Below are positions 1-11,001 of a DNA stretch of 64,000 bases, in pieces (position 1 is the first letter of the stretch; the number at the start of each line of letters is the position of its first letter). Position numbers and translations under genes: made by a program. The stretch is taken from assembly GCF_022539505.1 (NCBI RefSeq), contig NC_061510.1, forward strand, positions 95,992,292-96,056,291, given 5' to 3'. The notes beneath the pieces were generated by a model. The model saw only the letters and a list, made by a program, of their open reading frames with translations, was not told the origin of the DNA and made no database searches. This DNA is from Lolium rigidum. Its lineage: Eukaryota > Streptophyta > Magnoliopsida > Poales > Poaceae.

Positions 1-257
1 AACGGTTTATCCTAGCTAGCTTTAGCTAGTACTCTGACAGGGCAAAAGTAGCTGACAACTTTTTTCTTTCGATATAGGGAGTATCACACCGGTTTCTGCA
101 TCATGATGATGCACACAACTTTTTATTAAAAAAAATCCAAGTTTAGTATTTGTGTTACAACTCAAGCATCGCTCAAAATTGATACAAAAATCAACCAGCG
201 AAAAAAGCACAAACTACTCCGAATAGCCATCAAAGTAGTCTCCTAGTATGACGCCAG
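1..257. other. No gene recognised at left edge
   Basis: AT-rich sequence next to the LINE remnant. The short minus-strand reading frame here has no recognisable motif. It may be the 3' tail of the LINE remnant that starts at 258, but no poly(A) tract or target duplication is visible. Confidence 0.4.
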
Positions 258-725
258 TCAGTCTGGCACCAGATATCCTGAGCGACCATCTGAAGCCGTG
301 TGCATCCAGTAACCATAGCATCCCGCTGTCCCACCGGCGACAGGAAATCTCAAAGCTGAACCCAATGTGACACCAAATGGATAACCTGCAAGAAATGAAA
401 AGATTGTTTTTTTGTTAAAGATAATATCATTCCTGACCCTCCATATAGACCAACATAAAGCAGAAACTCCAATACGGATAAAAGACTTAGATTGTCTATC
501 TACTCCATTCAACCAATTACCAAACATATTAGTAACATTGGTTGGAGGTGGAAGATCATAAGTGAAATTTAATGTACGCCAAAGAAGCTTAGCTAAAGGA
601 CACTTAAAGAAAAGGTGTTGGATCGATTCCTCTTCTCCACAGAAGACACATTTCGTACACCCATTCCAATGTCGTTTGACTAGATTATCTTTAGTCAACA
701 GAACCTTATTACTCAAAAACCACAT
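258..725 (-). pseudogene. LINE (L1-type) remnant: zinc-binding domain after reverse transcriptase
   Basis: The minus strand reads open for 155 codons and has the signature of the zinc-binding domain that follows reverse transcriptase in plant L1-type LINEs (zf-RVT family). Visible features are a CxxC pair (CTKCVFCG), then a spaced histidine and cysteine (HLFFKCPLAKLLW), then the tryptophan-rich tail CWSIWRVRNDIIF. The last 40 or so codons, from about GYPFGV on, no longer resemble the family and are probably read-through. The polymerase and endonuclease parts are absent, so this is a 5'-truncated dead copy. In the family this protein copies the element's RNA at the nicked target. No intact element ends are seen. 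Confidence 0.75.
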
Positions 726-2861
726 AAATATTTTATCTTGAGGGGAATTTTAACCTTTCATAAGTACTATACTTTCTCAAAAAAGGGGTATGATCACTCA
801 TAATATCCTCATACATCGACTTTATCTTAAACAATCCATTAGTTGTGAGATTCCATACAAAGCAGTCACTTTCTTCATTCAAGTTTACCGTCATCAGTTT
901 ACCGTAAACAATCCATTAGTTGTGAGAAGCTAACAACTGATGCTGGAAGCTTGCAATCAGCTAGAACAACAATATAGCCACACTCTCAGCTGCGAACATA
1001 GCTAACATTGTCACTCTACCTAATATTTGAACATACTCTACCTAATATTTGAACATAGCGAGAATGTTAGGCGACGTCGACATTGATTTTACCATATCTA
1101 CTCATCGGGTCATCTTCCGACTGTTCTTTTTTCCCCGTCAAACAAATCTTGCCGGTAACGCAAATTGCCTGGCCATTCTATTACAAGGTTGAATCAGTTC
1201 ACCATGGAGAAAGTGCCATACTATGCATGCCGATATCGCAAACGTTTCTTGCAACCCTAAATCACTGAGGACACGGTATCGTTTTCTTTGCTGACTTACC
1301 AGATATTACAAAACATTTTTCTCTCTTCGAAGAGGAGGATAACACCCTGCCTCTGCATCGAATGATGCAGGAATCCATATATTGTTGAAAATTTTAACAA
1401 CGACAAGCTATTGGTCCGTAACGGTCCAAGAAAAGCTCAGTGTAACTCTTTTGAAACCTCAATGGCTCTCTGAATGCTAGGCAACATCGAAATTGATTTT
1501 ATCTACTCATCACTCATCTTCTGAATCTTCCTTTTCCCGCCTCACTACGTTTGCTAATAACACAAATTGACACCCCAACATTCTATTACATGGTTGAATC
1601 AGTTTACCATGGAGAAATTGCCGCCGTTCCAGCCAGAGATATACCATATGCCCGCATCGCAACATTTTATGTAACCCCGAGTGATTGAGGACATGTGATT
1701 GTTTTCCTTGCCGACTAACTAGATGTTCCATAACTACTTATTCGGAACGGTCCTCAACAAAAGCTCGATCTAACTATTTCCAAACCTGAACAGCTCTCCA
1801 AAATTTGAAAACGAGCTGCCATATATATATCTTCAGCACCCTGGTAGTGGATCAGGCACTGAGCATTGACAAGGACGTGGAATAGCGGTATCGTTCCTTG
1901 TAACGCCTTCCATGTGAAGATTTCAAAAAATAATATCCCCCCCCCCCCAAAAAAAAAGGATCGAAGGGCCACCAAACACTTGTGTATTCTAAATGGAGAC
2001 CTACACCCCCACGTATGCACACGTATGCTTATGCTTTTCCGGCTGATCTAGATTCCCACAAATATGCCAACCTATTGCTGAGAAGACAATATGCCAAATT
2101 ACAGTGAAATCACTATGCACTGTAGACATGCTAATTAGTTGATCGCTCCACAAAAGAAGCAGGACCATATAGATAAATATAAAGACGCACCTGCACGTAC
2201 ATATACAAGGATTGAGATGTATGGCCTACCGATCGACCGACGACTGAAGCCTGATACGTCGCATACGGATCGACGGCGACTTGACACCATTATACAAGAT
2301 ACGACTACTGTTCATCAGTGTACGTACGCATCCATATTTGTTTAGTTTTTTCGCTTGGTTTCCAAGCATGATAATGTAACAAGTGGAAGATGCAAAAGGC
2401 ATATGTGGTTAGTTATTATACGCTGGAACTGGAAGCCTAGAACACGTATGTAAGGGATATGGACGACAGGAGGCTGCATTTGTCAGTGAGGAAGGAGATG
2501 CAGTGAGAGTGTGGCTTTCGACTATAATACTGCGAGGCAATCACCTGGCAAGCTTATTCTGATATCACCTTCCACTGGGACAGGGAAATCTGGAGCTTTA
2601 GCTGCGCTCTGTTCAGTAAAGAAGAACACGGAGATCAGAATCCAGGAAAGTATGTCTTCTACCAATTTCTATACTTAGTCTGGTGCCAATTTCTGATGGC
2701 TCATGTTACCCAATTCGTTGAGTTATGGGCAAAGCTAAGGGAGGTGCAACTTTATACTTACATTGAGGACGACACCATTTCCAATCTTTCGGCGAACGGA
2801 CAATAGTACTTGACAGCTTCGGCATTGAAGGTGCAATTCCTCAAGCCGAGATGAACACCGT
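726..2861. other. Low-copy sequence without a recognised gene
   Basis: AT-rich, with many stops in all frames. It contains a diverged tandem duplication (about 1050-1806), a C12/A9 homopolymer pair near 1937-1958 and no splice-consistent reading frame that I recognise. The sequence around 2100-2860 shows nothing beyond short chance ORFs. Confidence 0.4.
1050..1806. repeat. Diverged tandem duplication (two copies)
   Basis: Sequence from about 1050 to 1470 recurs in diverged form from about 1474 to 1806. Shared landmarks are 'acattgatttta' (1080) with 'aaattgatttta' (1490), 'ggttgaatcagttcaccatgg' (1189) with the same phrase at 1591, and 'gtaacggtccaagaaaagctc' (1419) with 'ggaacggtcctcaacaaaag' (1745). 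On the minus strand the second copy encodes a short acidic-ended peptide (MLGCQFVLLAN...REKEDSEDE), whose equivalent in the first copy is frameshifted. It could be a duplicated gene 3' end; I do not recognise the gene. Confidence 0.6.
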
Positions 2862-2876
2862 GGTGCGAAAGATTTT
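2862..2876. repeat. Target-site duplication of LINE, left copy
   Basis: The 15 bases GGTGCGAAAGATTTT here recur exactly at 3588-3602. They bracket the LINE insertion at 2877-3587, and the T-tract (2873-2886) of the left copy merges with the element's poly(A). Confidence 0.9.
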
Positions 2877-3587
2877 TTTTTTTTTTGAAACGTCACAGGA
2901 GAGCTGCGGTATTCATTAGAAGAAGGCTTGGGTTACAAGGAACCGAAAAACAAAAGGAAAACAAAACGCAACGTTAAACGCTGGGGTTAAACCCTCACTC
3001 TCGCGGGTCAAGCTGCCGGCCTCTGGCCAGCACCCAAATCGAGAACTCATCGGCGACCTCTGCAACCACAATGGGCACCGGCATATCCTTGTTACCAAAA
3101 ATGCGGTGGTTCCTCTCCTTCCAAAGCACCCACAACACCAGCAAAAGGACCGATCCTGTGCGCTTGCGACCGTGCACCATTGCCGTGGCGATAGTGGAGG
3201 CGAGCCACTCCAGCGTGCTCGAGGGCGTGCCCCAAGAGAGCGGAGAGAGCACGGGAAGGTGGTGGGCGTCCGCCACCGGTCCAGACCCACCGCGCCCACA
3301 GGCACTCCACAAGTAGGTGGATAGCCGTCTCAAGGCTCCGTCGACAGAGAGGGCAGAAGTAGGAGTTCGGCCACCGGCGCGCAAGAAGGCGGACGGCCGT
3401 GAGCAACCTGTTCTGGGCAGACAACCACCCAAAGAAGCGACACTTGGGCACGGCCTGCGCACTCCAAATGAGCTTGACGAAGGGAGAGGAGGTCGCACCA
3501 GAAAGCTGTAGCCGGTACACAGACTTGGAGGAGTAGACGCCGTCCTGAGAGAAGCGCCAGACGAAGGAGTCTGAGGTGCCATGCACC
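2877..3587 (-). mobile_element. 5'-truncated LINE insertion with poly(A) and TSD
   Basis: A 711-bp insertion bounded by a 15-bp direct repeat, with an A-tract (T14 on the plus strand, 2873-2886) at its 3' end: the hallmarks of target-primed reverse transcription. The minus strand encodes the end of a LINE polyprotein in two frames. One (about 3586-3290) shows the zinc-binding region with CPLCRRSLETAIHLLVECLW. The other (about 3130-2995) gives LWVLWKERNHRIF and VVAEVADEFSIW, the usual C-terminal tail. A frameshift near 3200-3290 separates them. GC content is much higher than in the flanks. The element is dead on arrival, as most plant LINE copies are. Confidence 0.9.
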
Positions 3588-3602
3588 GGTGCGAAAGATT
3601 TT
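3588..3602. repeat. Target-site duplication of LINE, right copy
   Basis: Exact second copy of the 15-bp target sequence at 2862-2876. Confidence 0.9.
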
Positions 3603-4853
3603 GGCCCATCGAAAAACCAAGTTCTTCATTTGGCTTCCAAGTGCCGTTGCATGCACAGCTCTAAAGGCTCATAAAAGGGTATGCAACGCATAGGAACGAT
3701 TGAACGCGTTAAACCAGCTTTGCATTGGATTAGACAGCAACATGATAATTCATAGGCGCCAAAGTTGGGAGATTACGTCAAGCACGCCATAGTACAGTGT
3801 CATAAATAAACTAATTTGGGAGGTTTTTCGTAACCCTGTTTTTGGAGTACATACTACAGTTCACAAGTTCCATCAAGTTTTCCGAACGTTGCCGCAACAT
3901 ATTTGGGAATTCGAATGTTGCAAATGGTGGAGTTGAGTGTACTGTCTTCCTGTACAAGTCCATTGATATCAGGTTCCTTCGACATCAAGCAACGCGCACG
4001 CTAATGATTGATTTTGGTGATGGAGGTCTTTTCGGAACGTAGTAGCCACCTAATCTGCCAAAGGAAAACAATTCTCCATCCGTGCTAAATATCTTTGGCT
4101 GGTTTAATCAACATAGGTATGTTTTAGCTTACATTTTATCTAAATCTGTGACATATTCCGTGCAAGCTTATTGCCATTATTTTTATTTAATTAGCACTGG
4201 TGGGAGCACTTAATAATAGACCCGTCTTGTTCCCAGCAAGCTTTATGAAAACATATTCCGTGCTCTTTCAGTTCAAACAAAAACATGTTTCCCGAATTAT
4301 TATTGCCATTATTTCAGCGTGCAAAAACGATGATGCTCCATTGCTCCCTCGGCCCGAAGTAGCTGTCACAGATTGAACTCGTAACAAGTATTTAGAACCA
4401 TAGGGAGTAGTAAATCGCAACATGATTCGTGCAAGCATGAGTTGCAACTGCAACTTATTAATTTCACATGGAGTTGCAACCGAGAAAAATGCCTAGACCG
4501 ATTTATTGCTTAGTGATTCGTGATAGTCGTGAGTTATGATATGAGTTGTAAATGCCCTGAATCGTTTGATTGCTTCATTCAGCGTGGAATCCAACAGAGA
4601 TTAGATGACATCACGGTAGAAAACTATAGAACCTAATATCCGTTTCATGTTTATTTCGGTGAGCCTCAAGATATATATAGAGAGAGAGATACATGCAGAA
4701 GAAACTTGGAGTACAAGATGTTGTTGAGTCTTAATCGAACTAAACTCGTATACTCGTACTCTAGCAATCACCTGGTCAGTCTATTGAGAATATGTTGCAC
4801 CCAAAACTGTGTCCTTAATTTAGCCAACTTGTAAGTGTAATTGACCATCATTT
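3603..4853. other. Unassigned sequence between LINE and MITE
   Basis: AT-rich and frequently stopped in all frames. It includes a short AT/AG microsatellite (atatatatag-agagagag, about 4671-4689). No gene, RNA or transposon end could be supported. Confidence 0.4.
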
Positions 4854-4854
4854 A

Positions 4855-5318
4855 GGGTGTGTTCGGTTTGGGGATGGGGTGGAACGGAATGAAACCGTTC
4901 CGCACCCAGAGCCCATTCCTGCGTTCGGTTGCAAACTGGAATGGAATGAAGTGGTTCCTCCAAATGGAATATTTCCTCTAGATCCGGAATGAAGTGGTTC
5001 CTCCGATTCGGCCGGACGAGGTGGAACGGGTGACTGTCACACGCCGATTAATTAAGTTTAGCAATAATTAACCAAGTTTAGCAATAATTAATCAAATTTA
5101 GCACTACTTAATCAAGTTTAGCAAATAATTAATCGAGTTTAGAATAATTAATCGGGTGATTATCTCACCCATTCCATTCCATTCTCATCCCATTCAAAAA
5201 CCAAACACAAGGATGGAACCGTTCCGTGACAAAAAATTTGTCCAAACCGAACACAGAGATAAAACGGTTCCGTGCCAGTGGAATGGAATGGCACCCCATC
5301 CTCAAACCGAACACACCC
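4855..5318. mobile_element. MITE with 25-bp class terminal inverted repeats
   Basis: The left end GGGTGTGTTCGGTTTGGGG is inverted at the right end (5292-5318) with one mismatch over about 27 bases. The inner arms (GGAATGGAATG, CCGTTCC) are also inverted. There is no coding capacity, so it is a non-autonomous miniature element. The flanking trinucleotides are TTA (4852-4854) and TGA (5319-5321). That is one change from the TTA/TAA duplication of PIF/Harbinger elements, so the superfamily is likely but not certain. Confidence 0.75.
5047..5156. repeat. 20-bp minisatellite inside the MITE
   Basis: About 5.5 tandem copies of a 20-bp unit (ATTAATCAAGTTTAGCAATA and variants) starting at 5047, 5067, 5087, 5107, 5128 and 5147. 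They occupy the centre of the MITE. Confidence 0.9.
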
Positions 5319-5321
5319 TGA

Positions 5322-5931
5322 GGCCGAGAAGAGAATGGTTTGTCCATAACCCATCATTGACCACCTGGAGGTGGCGGGCAGAAGGCAACAAGCTGATCGA
5401 GGAGGGGCGACTTGCACGTACGTGCTGCGAATGGGAGCATGTGAAAAGGAAAGTCGGTTTCTCCCATTCATGCTGGCCGTGGCACCGTGCAGTAGAGACG
5501 CACGGACATGCGGTGCCGAGTGATGGACGAGTTGACGACCGAAAGAGGCGCGGGTGAGACGGCCGGCCACCGACACGACGTCCCTCCGATGATTTGCTCG
5601 TCGAACATGGTGGGAAAAAGAATGGCTGCCGCGCTAGCCTGAATGTACAGTATGTGCGTCCGTGCGGGCGAGGCCACCGGCCTACCTAGCTGGTGGGGTC
5701 CTCTCATGCCTTTGAGGCCTTGACTGGGAGGAGCGCGGCGAGTGGGCCCGTGAGATATGCTAAAAATCCCTGCTCATCGAAGCCCTACTCACGGGCCGTG
5801 CGCGCCTCAACAGGAAGACCCCACTGTACTATTGTTAGACGACACCATACCAACATCTCTACTAATTTTTATCTCCAGGCGGGTAGACCAAGTCTTGTGC
5901 GCCGTCACGTGCGTGCAGCTCAGTTTTTCTA
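5322..5931. other. GC-rich flank without a recognised gene
   Basis: Overlapping ORFs on both strands arise from high GC content. None has family similarity that I recognise or a codon pattern that stands out. It may be old promoter-proximal sequence. Confidence 0.35.
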
Positions 5932-6431
5932 TAAGGGCATCTCCAGCGTCTCGACGCATTTTATTGTCCGCGCGTGTCTATTTGCATAGCTGACGCTGAA
6001 ATGATTGTTTTCGTCCGCGCGTCCGTTTACGTCTGAAGGTGGCTCCAGCGGTCCGACGCATTTTTTGTTTTTGTTTTGTTTTTCTCTTTTCCATTTGAAT
6101 ATAGTTCATAATATTACAAATTGGAAGATTATTTTACACAAACTAATACATAGTTTGGAACATGGTTTACACAAATTAATACATAGTTTGAACCATGGTT
6201 GACACAAATATAAATATTTTAAAAATAGAAACCAGTTGTGTTGATTTTCGTATGTTCGCTGCCAAGAAAGAACATTCGAGGGCACATCCAGTCACCCAAA
6301 CTGGAAAATCCAGCGGGAGGCATGGCGGTGCCCTTGTTGGTTCTACCGAGGAAGAACAGACATAAACCTTTCACTACTGGCTTCATCTGGCCCGTAGCCA
6401 GATTCGCTGCAAAGAAAGAACACTCTAAGTT

Positions 6432-6633
6432 CTAACTATCGGTGTCCGAGGCGGATTCGCCGGTGTGGTAGTGCCTGCGGCAGGCCGTGTCGTCGAACAC
6501 CTTGACGATCATCTCGCTGTCTCCCTCGTAGAGGAAGGTGAGCTGGCAGCCGGGCTCGAGCGCGAGGTCACGGACGAACTTGCCCCACCCGGTGTGCAGG
6601 TACATCTTGCCCTGCCCGTCGAACAGAACCTCC
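6432..6633 (-). pseudogene. B3-domain protein, 3' half of a split gene
   Basis: Minus-strand coding end of a B3 DNA-binding protein. It shows the second half of the domain (GKMYLHTGWGKFVRDLAL, then QLTFLYEGD and IVKVFDD) and an acidic serine-rich tail ending at 6432. It joins the 5' half at 21795-22076: after removing Tat-A and one copy of the 5-bp duplication the frame continues without a shift, giving about 162 residues. B3 proteins bind short DNA motifs in the nucleus as plant transcription factors, and this one resembles the short single-B3 class of grasses. The gene is broken by the retrotransposon, and both halves are otherwise open. Confidence 0.88.
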
Positions 6634-6638
6634 ACGGT
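6634..6638. repeat. TSD of Tat-A, left copy (ACGGT)
   Basis: Five bases ACGGT directly before the LTR that starts TGTCGA; repeated at 21790-21794 after the LTR that ends CACGTCA. Confidence 0.93.
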
Positions 6639-7140
6639 TGTCGAGGGTACTCCTCGGCAATGCCCTCCGTTTGGAGCTTAGGGTAGATGGAATCCTGTAG
6701 GCTGACACGAGACATCGGTTATCAAACAAGCGGGGAAAGCGATTTACCCAGGTTCGGGGCCCTTGAAGAGGTAAAACCCTTACGTCCTACCTGTCTGATC
6801 TTGATTATAAAAATATTGGGTTACAATGGGGTGCCGAAGGTTTCGGCTGTGATCTCGTCGAGAGGCTAAGTTCTGCAGGGACCTAGCTCTAGACTTATGG
6901 TGGCTATGATTACTAAGATTTCGTATGTCCTCGGCAGCCTCTCTCCTGGCCCTTATATAGGGAGCCAGGTCTCAAGAGATCTGTCCGGGTACGACTAGGT
7001 TACAAAAGGTCTTGTTCTTCAAGGAATCTTCTTCGGCACCGACGTAGTGGCCCTCCTTGCCATTGAGTGTCTTATGGGCCTCTAGTTCGGCCGTATAGGG
7101 TTGCGCAATAACAGTTACCCGAAGGGTAATGCCCACGTCA
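6639..7140 (-). repeat. Tat-A 3' LTR
   Basis: 502-bp LTR, reading TGACGTGGGCATT...CTCGACA on the minus strand. It matches 21248-21789 apart from substitutions and a deletion of about 40 bp near 7007. A TATA-like stretch (TTATATAG, 6953-6960) would serve transcription on the minus strand. Confidence 0.93.
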
Positions 7141-7258
7141 GTAGCCCCCGAGTGTCTAGCCGAAGATATTTCGGGTAGAGACTAAAGCATGCCTCCACCG
7201 AATGTTCTCCTTTTCTTGATAAATCTTGTCCTTCTTGTAACATCAACATCTTCTTCTA

Positions 7259-7830
7259 TCGGGTGCGCGACCAGCGCTCCCGATGGGAGTAGCCCCCGAG
7301 TCTAGGTACGGATGCTTGCAACCGTGCGTAGACTCAAGTTGCGCCACTCGAATGTTTTTTCTGTCGAAGCTTCCTTCGGGTCTTCATAAGTCATCCGATA
7401 TATTTATATCGGGGCTTCGATTTTTCAAACGAGGTTTAATGCGTAAAGGATATCGAGTAACGTGCCCAGCTTTGCTGGTTAACTGCCGATGGCAAAACAA
7501 CGCTACCCTACACAGAATCAAGTCCCTGGGCATGATCCTGGAGTGCAAAAAAGTTTCGTCGGGTGCGCAATCAGCGCTCCCGATGGGAGTAGCCCCCGAG
7601 TCTGGTCGCGGGTGATTGCAACCGAGTGCAGACTTAGGCCAAACGATTCGAATATTTCAATCTTTCTTCGGAAACTCTTGTCAAACTCTTCCTTGCAAGA
7701 AAGTCTTCGAGTCTAAATTTATCGGGTGCGCGTCCAGCGCTCCCGATGGGAGTAGCCCCCGAGTCTAGGTACGGATGCTGTGCAACCGTGCGTAGACTCA
7801 ATTTGATCCACCGATGGTTTTAATTTTTCT
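7259..7830 (-). repeat. Three polypurine/hairpin modules next to the 3' LTR
   Basis: Three related modules begin near 7259, 7558 and 7719. Each has TCGGGTGCGC, a short stem-loop CTCCC-GAT-GGGAG, then TAGCCCCCGAGTCT and a partly repeated 40-bp tail (GTGCGTAGACTCAA). On the element's strand each includes ACTCGGGGGCTAC, the same purine tract that directly precedes the 3' LTR. Equivalent modules occur in Tat-B at 55757, 56031 and 56143, so the array is a family feature. Confidence 0.85.
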
Positions 7831-8040
7831 TCGGATGCTTCCAACGCCCTTTATGACATCACTGATGACGTAACTACTGTTGCAGTTTTGACTGATGGGA
7901 CGTGACCTGACGGGCCCATCCTACCTCTGCACGGTTCTGTTTATGAAATGACCCCTACTTCCATGCAGTTACCAAGGTGACTCCTCGATTTCTGCGTTCG
8001 ACGATGAAGAGTGATCTCTTTAATAAATTGGAGGCAACGA

Positions 8041-8046
8041 CACGTG
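8041..8046 (+). promoter_or_regulatory. G-box upstream of the Tat-A antisense gene
   Basis: CACGTG 160 bases before the start codon at 8206. Tat-B has CACGTG at 56461, 182 bases before its start codon. A weak AT-rich TATA-like stretch (about 8073-8083) follows here. Confidence 0.4.
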
Positions 8047-8205
8047 CCCACTCAATTCTCAATCTTCCTTTTAATTTATAATCTCAGAGGGTAAATTCTC
8101 CCCTTTCCACGCTTTCTTCTCGCAACCTCTCTTCCTCATTCATCCTCCTCGCTCTCAACCGCTGCACCGCCGTCGCCGTTTCCTAGATCTTCTTCAGATC
8201 TCGCA

Positions 8206-10840
8206 ATGGTGAAAAAGAAGAATCCTATTCTCGCCGCCAGTGGCGCCGCCACCAAGACTCCTCCAACCTCATCGAGGAGAAACGCATCAGATGCTCCTCC
8301 CCCAGCTCCGGCGCTGCCTGCGCCAGAAAGCTCCACAGCTGGGCCTATGCCCGGCGATTGGCCAGTTTCTACTACCACGAAGCGCGATGAGAAGAGGGCC
8401 CGAAGCCTTGGAATAATTTCTTCCGACGAGGGGAACATCATTCTTCTAGGTGTGACTTCACGGCCCAATCCCCCTGCCGGTTTTACTGTGATGTTCTTAT
8501 CCTTATTGTATCGAGGTCTTTCGCTTCCTGCTCACAAATTTCTCCATCACCTCCTTCGCGTGTATGAGATCCAACTGTGGCAGTTGACTTCCAATTCAAT
8601 CCTTCATCTTGCCATCTTTATCACCCTCTGTGAAGCGTTCCTGGGTATCGAGCCCCACTTTGGTTTGTGGAAGAAAATTTTCTTCGTGAAGAGATACAAC
8701 TGCAGCGGTGGGTCTTTCGTCATTGGTGGAGTTGGATTTGTCGTCCGTAAAGAGGTTAACTACTTTAACTTCCCAATGAAAGAATCCGTTCAAGGATGGA
8801 GGCTGAAGTGGTTTTATATCAGAGATTCATCAGTAATCGACAACCAGCTCCCCCCAATTCTCCGATGTTCTGGAAGCTGAGCCCAAGAAGTCTTGGAAAA
8901 ATATCCTTTCACCCGATGAAAAACCAACAGCCGATAGATTATTCGAGAAATTCCTTCGGATCAAAGAATCCGACGGTCAAACCATGATAGGTACTGAGGT
9001 AGCTGATGTGTTCTTAAAGCGCCGAGTTCAGCGAATCATGTCCAGGGCCCACCCGATGTGGTTGTATTCGGGCCCCAAGGATGAGACCAGAGTAAATGTT
9101 GCTGAGTTATCCGAGAAGGAGCTGCTTGATGAAGTCCGGCGCCTCACTCTTTTTAGCCAAGAAGACTCAATCCCACTGGTATCTCCCCAGCCGTCATTTG
9201 ATGCTGACCACCTACCAACTGAGGTAAATCTTTTTCCTTCGCGTTCTCATTATCCCGTTTCTTTCAATCTTTTCATTATTCTTACTCGATTAATTGGATC
9301 ATATCCCTACAGCTCCCGAACATTTGCAAGACCTGTCGAACGATGCTTCTGAGAAAAGAGATTCTTCAGTCCCTGTAGAGTCTCATGCTGAAGGGAATAT
9401 AAACCCAGAAGATGAACATGATGATCCGATGAATCCTGAAGCTTCTTTCATTGATCCTCAGTCCTCTGCCGATGATATAAGTCATACAACGGGGTCAATC
9501 CATGATGACGACGCTGATCGTGTTGCCTTTGTTGATGCAGCTGTGGAGAAGGTCGGCGCGCTGCCCTCAAAGAGATCATCCGGCGGCTTTTCCACGAAGA
9601 CGATCTTTATGACTTGTAAGTCCTTACTTCTTTCTCCAAAACTAGATTCTAATGATGTCCATCTGTATTCGATTTTCACTTTATCAGTTTATCACTCTTT
9701 TAGCAAAGAGGGTTTCATCGAACCTCCGTCCAAGAAGGCTAAAACTTGCACCAACAAGTCGAATCCAGCAGCCTCCGAGGCTTTGGCTCCTGCTACAGCC
9801 CCCGTGGCTCAAATTTCGACAACTTCTTCCCTCTCCAAAGGGAAGGAGATTCCTTTGACTGCCGCAGCCACGACTTCTCCTCCCGATAAACCTGTATGCC
9901 TTTTCTGCTTCAATAATATATACATCTCTGGTAGCTCCCGAATGGGTCTTTAAAACTTTTCTGGCGGTTAATTCTCCGTTTAATGATAATCATCTTTTCT
10001 TATTTCCCCAGGATTTGCGAGCCGTTATCTCTTCACTGGAGGCCTTCGCCTCCCAATATACTTCTCTTGAAGCTGACAAGACCCGGCTGCAAAAGGAGGT
10101 CGAGTCTTCTTCTTCAAAGCTGGAGGGTGCAATTAAAATTGATGCCGAGGCACGCCAGGAGATCGACTCCTTGAGGGATGAACTCAAGGAGCTGAAGGAC
10201 GAAGAAACATCCAGGCTTGCTGCCGAAGCTCGGATGATCGAAAAGGATGATCTTCTTCGCCAATCTACTTTGTCCTTGCTCAGTAATTCCCATTTGGCTT
10301 TCTTTTTAATTTTCGCTTTATTGATTCAATTTTTAGTTAGTGAACTCTTCCTTTTCGTTCCTTGCAGAAGCTGTCGATATCCCTGCTGAAGCTTTGGACA
10401 AGCTCCCGAACAATTCTCCAGCAAATGCTTTGTCACTGACCCTTGAGTCTCACAAGCTTGTTCAGGCCCTTCTCCAGAAGGGTAAGGGAGCCATGTCGAG
10501 GATGCACTCGATGATCTTTCCCAAGATTGACCAGAACAAAACTTTGGGACAGCTGATTGATGCATTTTCCGTCAACACGAAGGAGGATATCGAGGTATTC
10601 AAACGTACTTCGCGCACCTATGGTGCCCTCCTAGCTTTTCAGCTTATGATGGGTCACGGTTTCAAAGCCGATATCGAAGAAATGTCCAAGGAGCTGCCGA
10701 AGGACCAAGATGGGCGATTTGTTGACTTGGGTGACTTTAAAACCTCAGCGCTTAAGTGTGCTCGCCAACTTCTTGAATTGGTCTCGGCAAAGAAATCGTC
10801 CACTGGACCAAGCTTGTCAAACCAGACCCAAGCTCCTTGA
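8206..10840 (+). pseudogene. Antisense gene of Tat-A (gypsy-type 'transposase_28'-like), decayed copy
   Basis: Plus-strand homologue of the intact gene at 56648-59141. Exons inferred from GT..AG borders that align with Tat-B are 8206-9223, 9313-9615, 9704-9893, 10012-10282 and 10368-10840. Exon 1 encodes the conserved N-terminal region (FTVMFLSLLYRGLSLPAHKF, QLWQLTSNSILHL, CEAFLGIEPHFGLWKKIF), which resembles the plant 'putative gypsy type transposon' domain. Exon 4 is a coiled coil, and exon 5 holds MIFPKIDQNKTL and LMMGHGF. A one-base frameshift near 8862 and another in exon 2 break it. Its molecular function is unknown. It is convergent with gag-protease of the same element. Confidence 0.8.
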
Positions 10841-11001
10841 CTTCATTTTTGTAATCTTGCTTGATTGAAACAATTTCCCGTCATAAGACTTTTGTGATTG
10901 TACCCTCTTGTTATAATACTTTTACTTGCATGCTCCCGATGGGAGTAAATTCCAATGTTGAACCCATATAATCCATCATGCTTCTTAATAACATTTTGCA
11001 G

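Noticed and set aside
4671..4689. AT/AG microsatellite as a regulatory element
   Set aside because: Short simple repeat with no associated gene.
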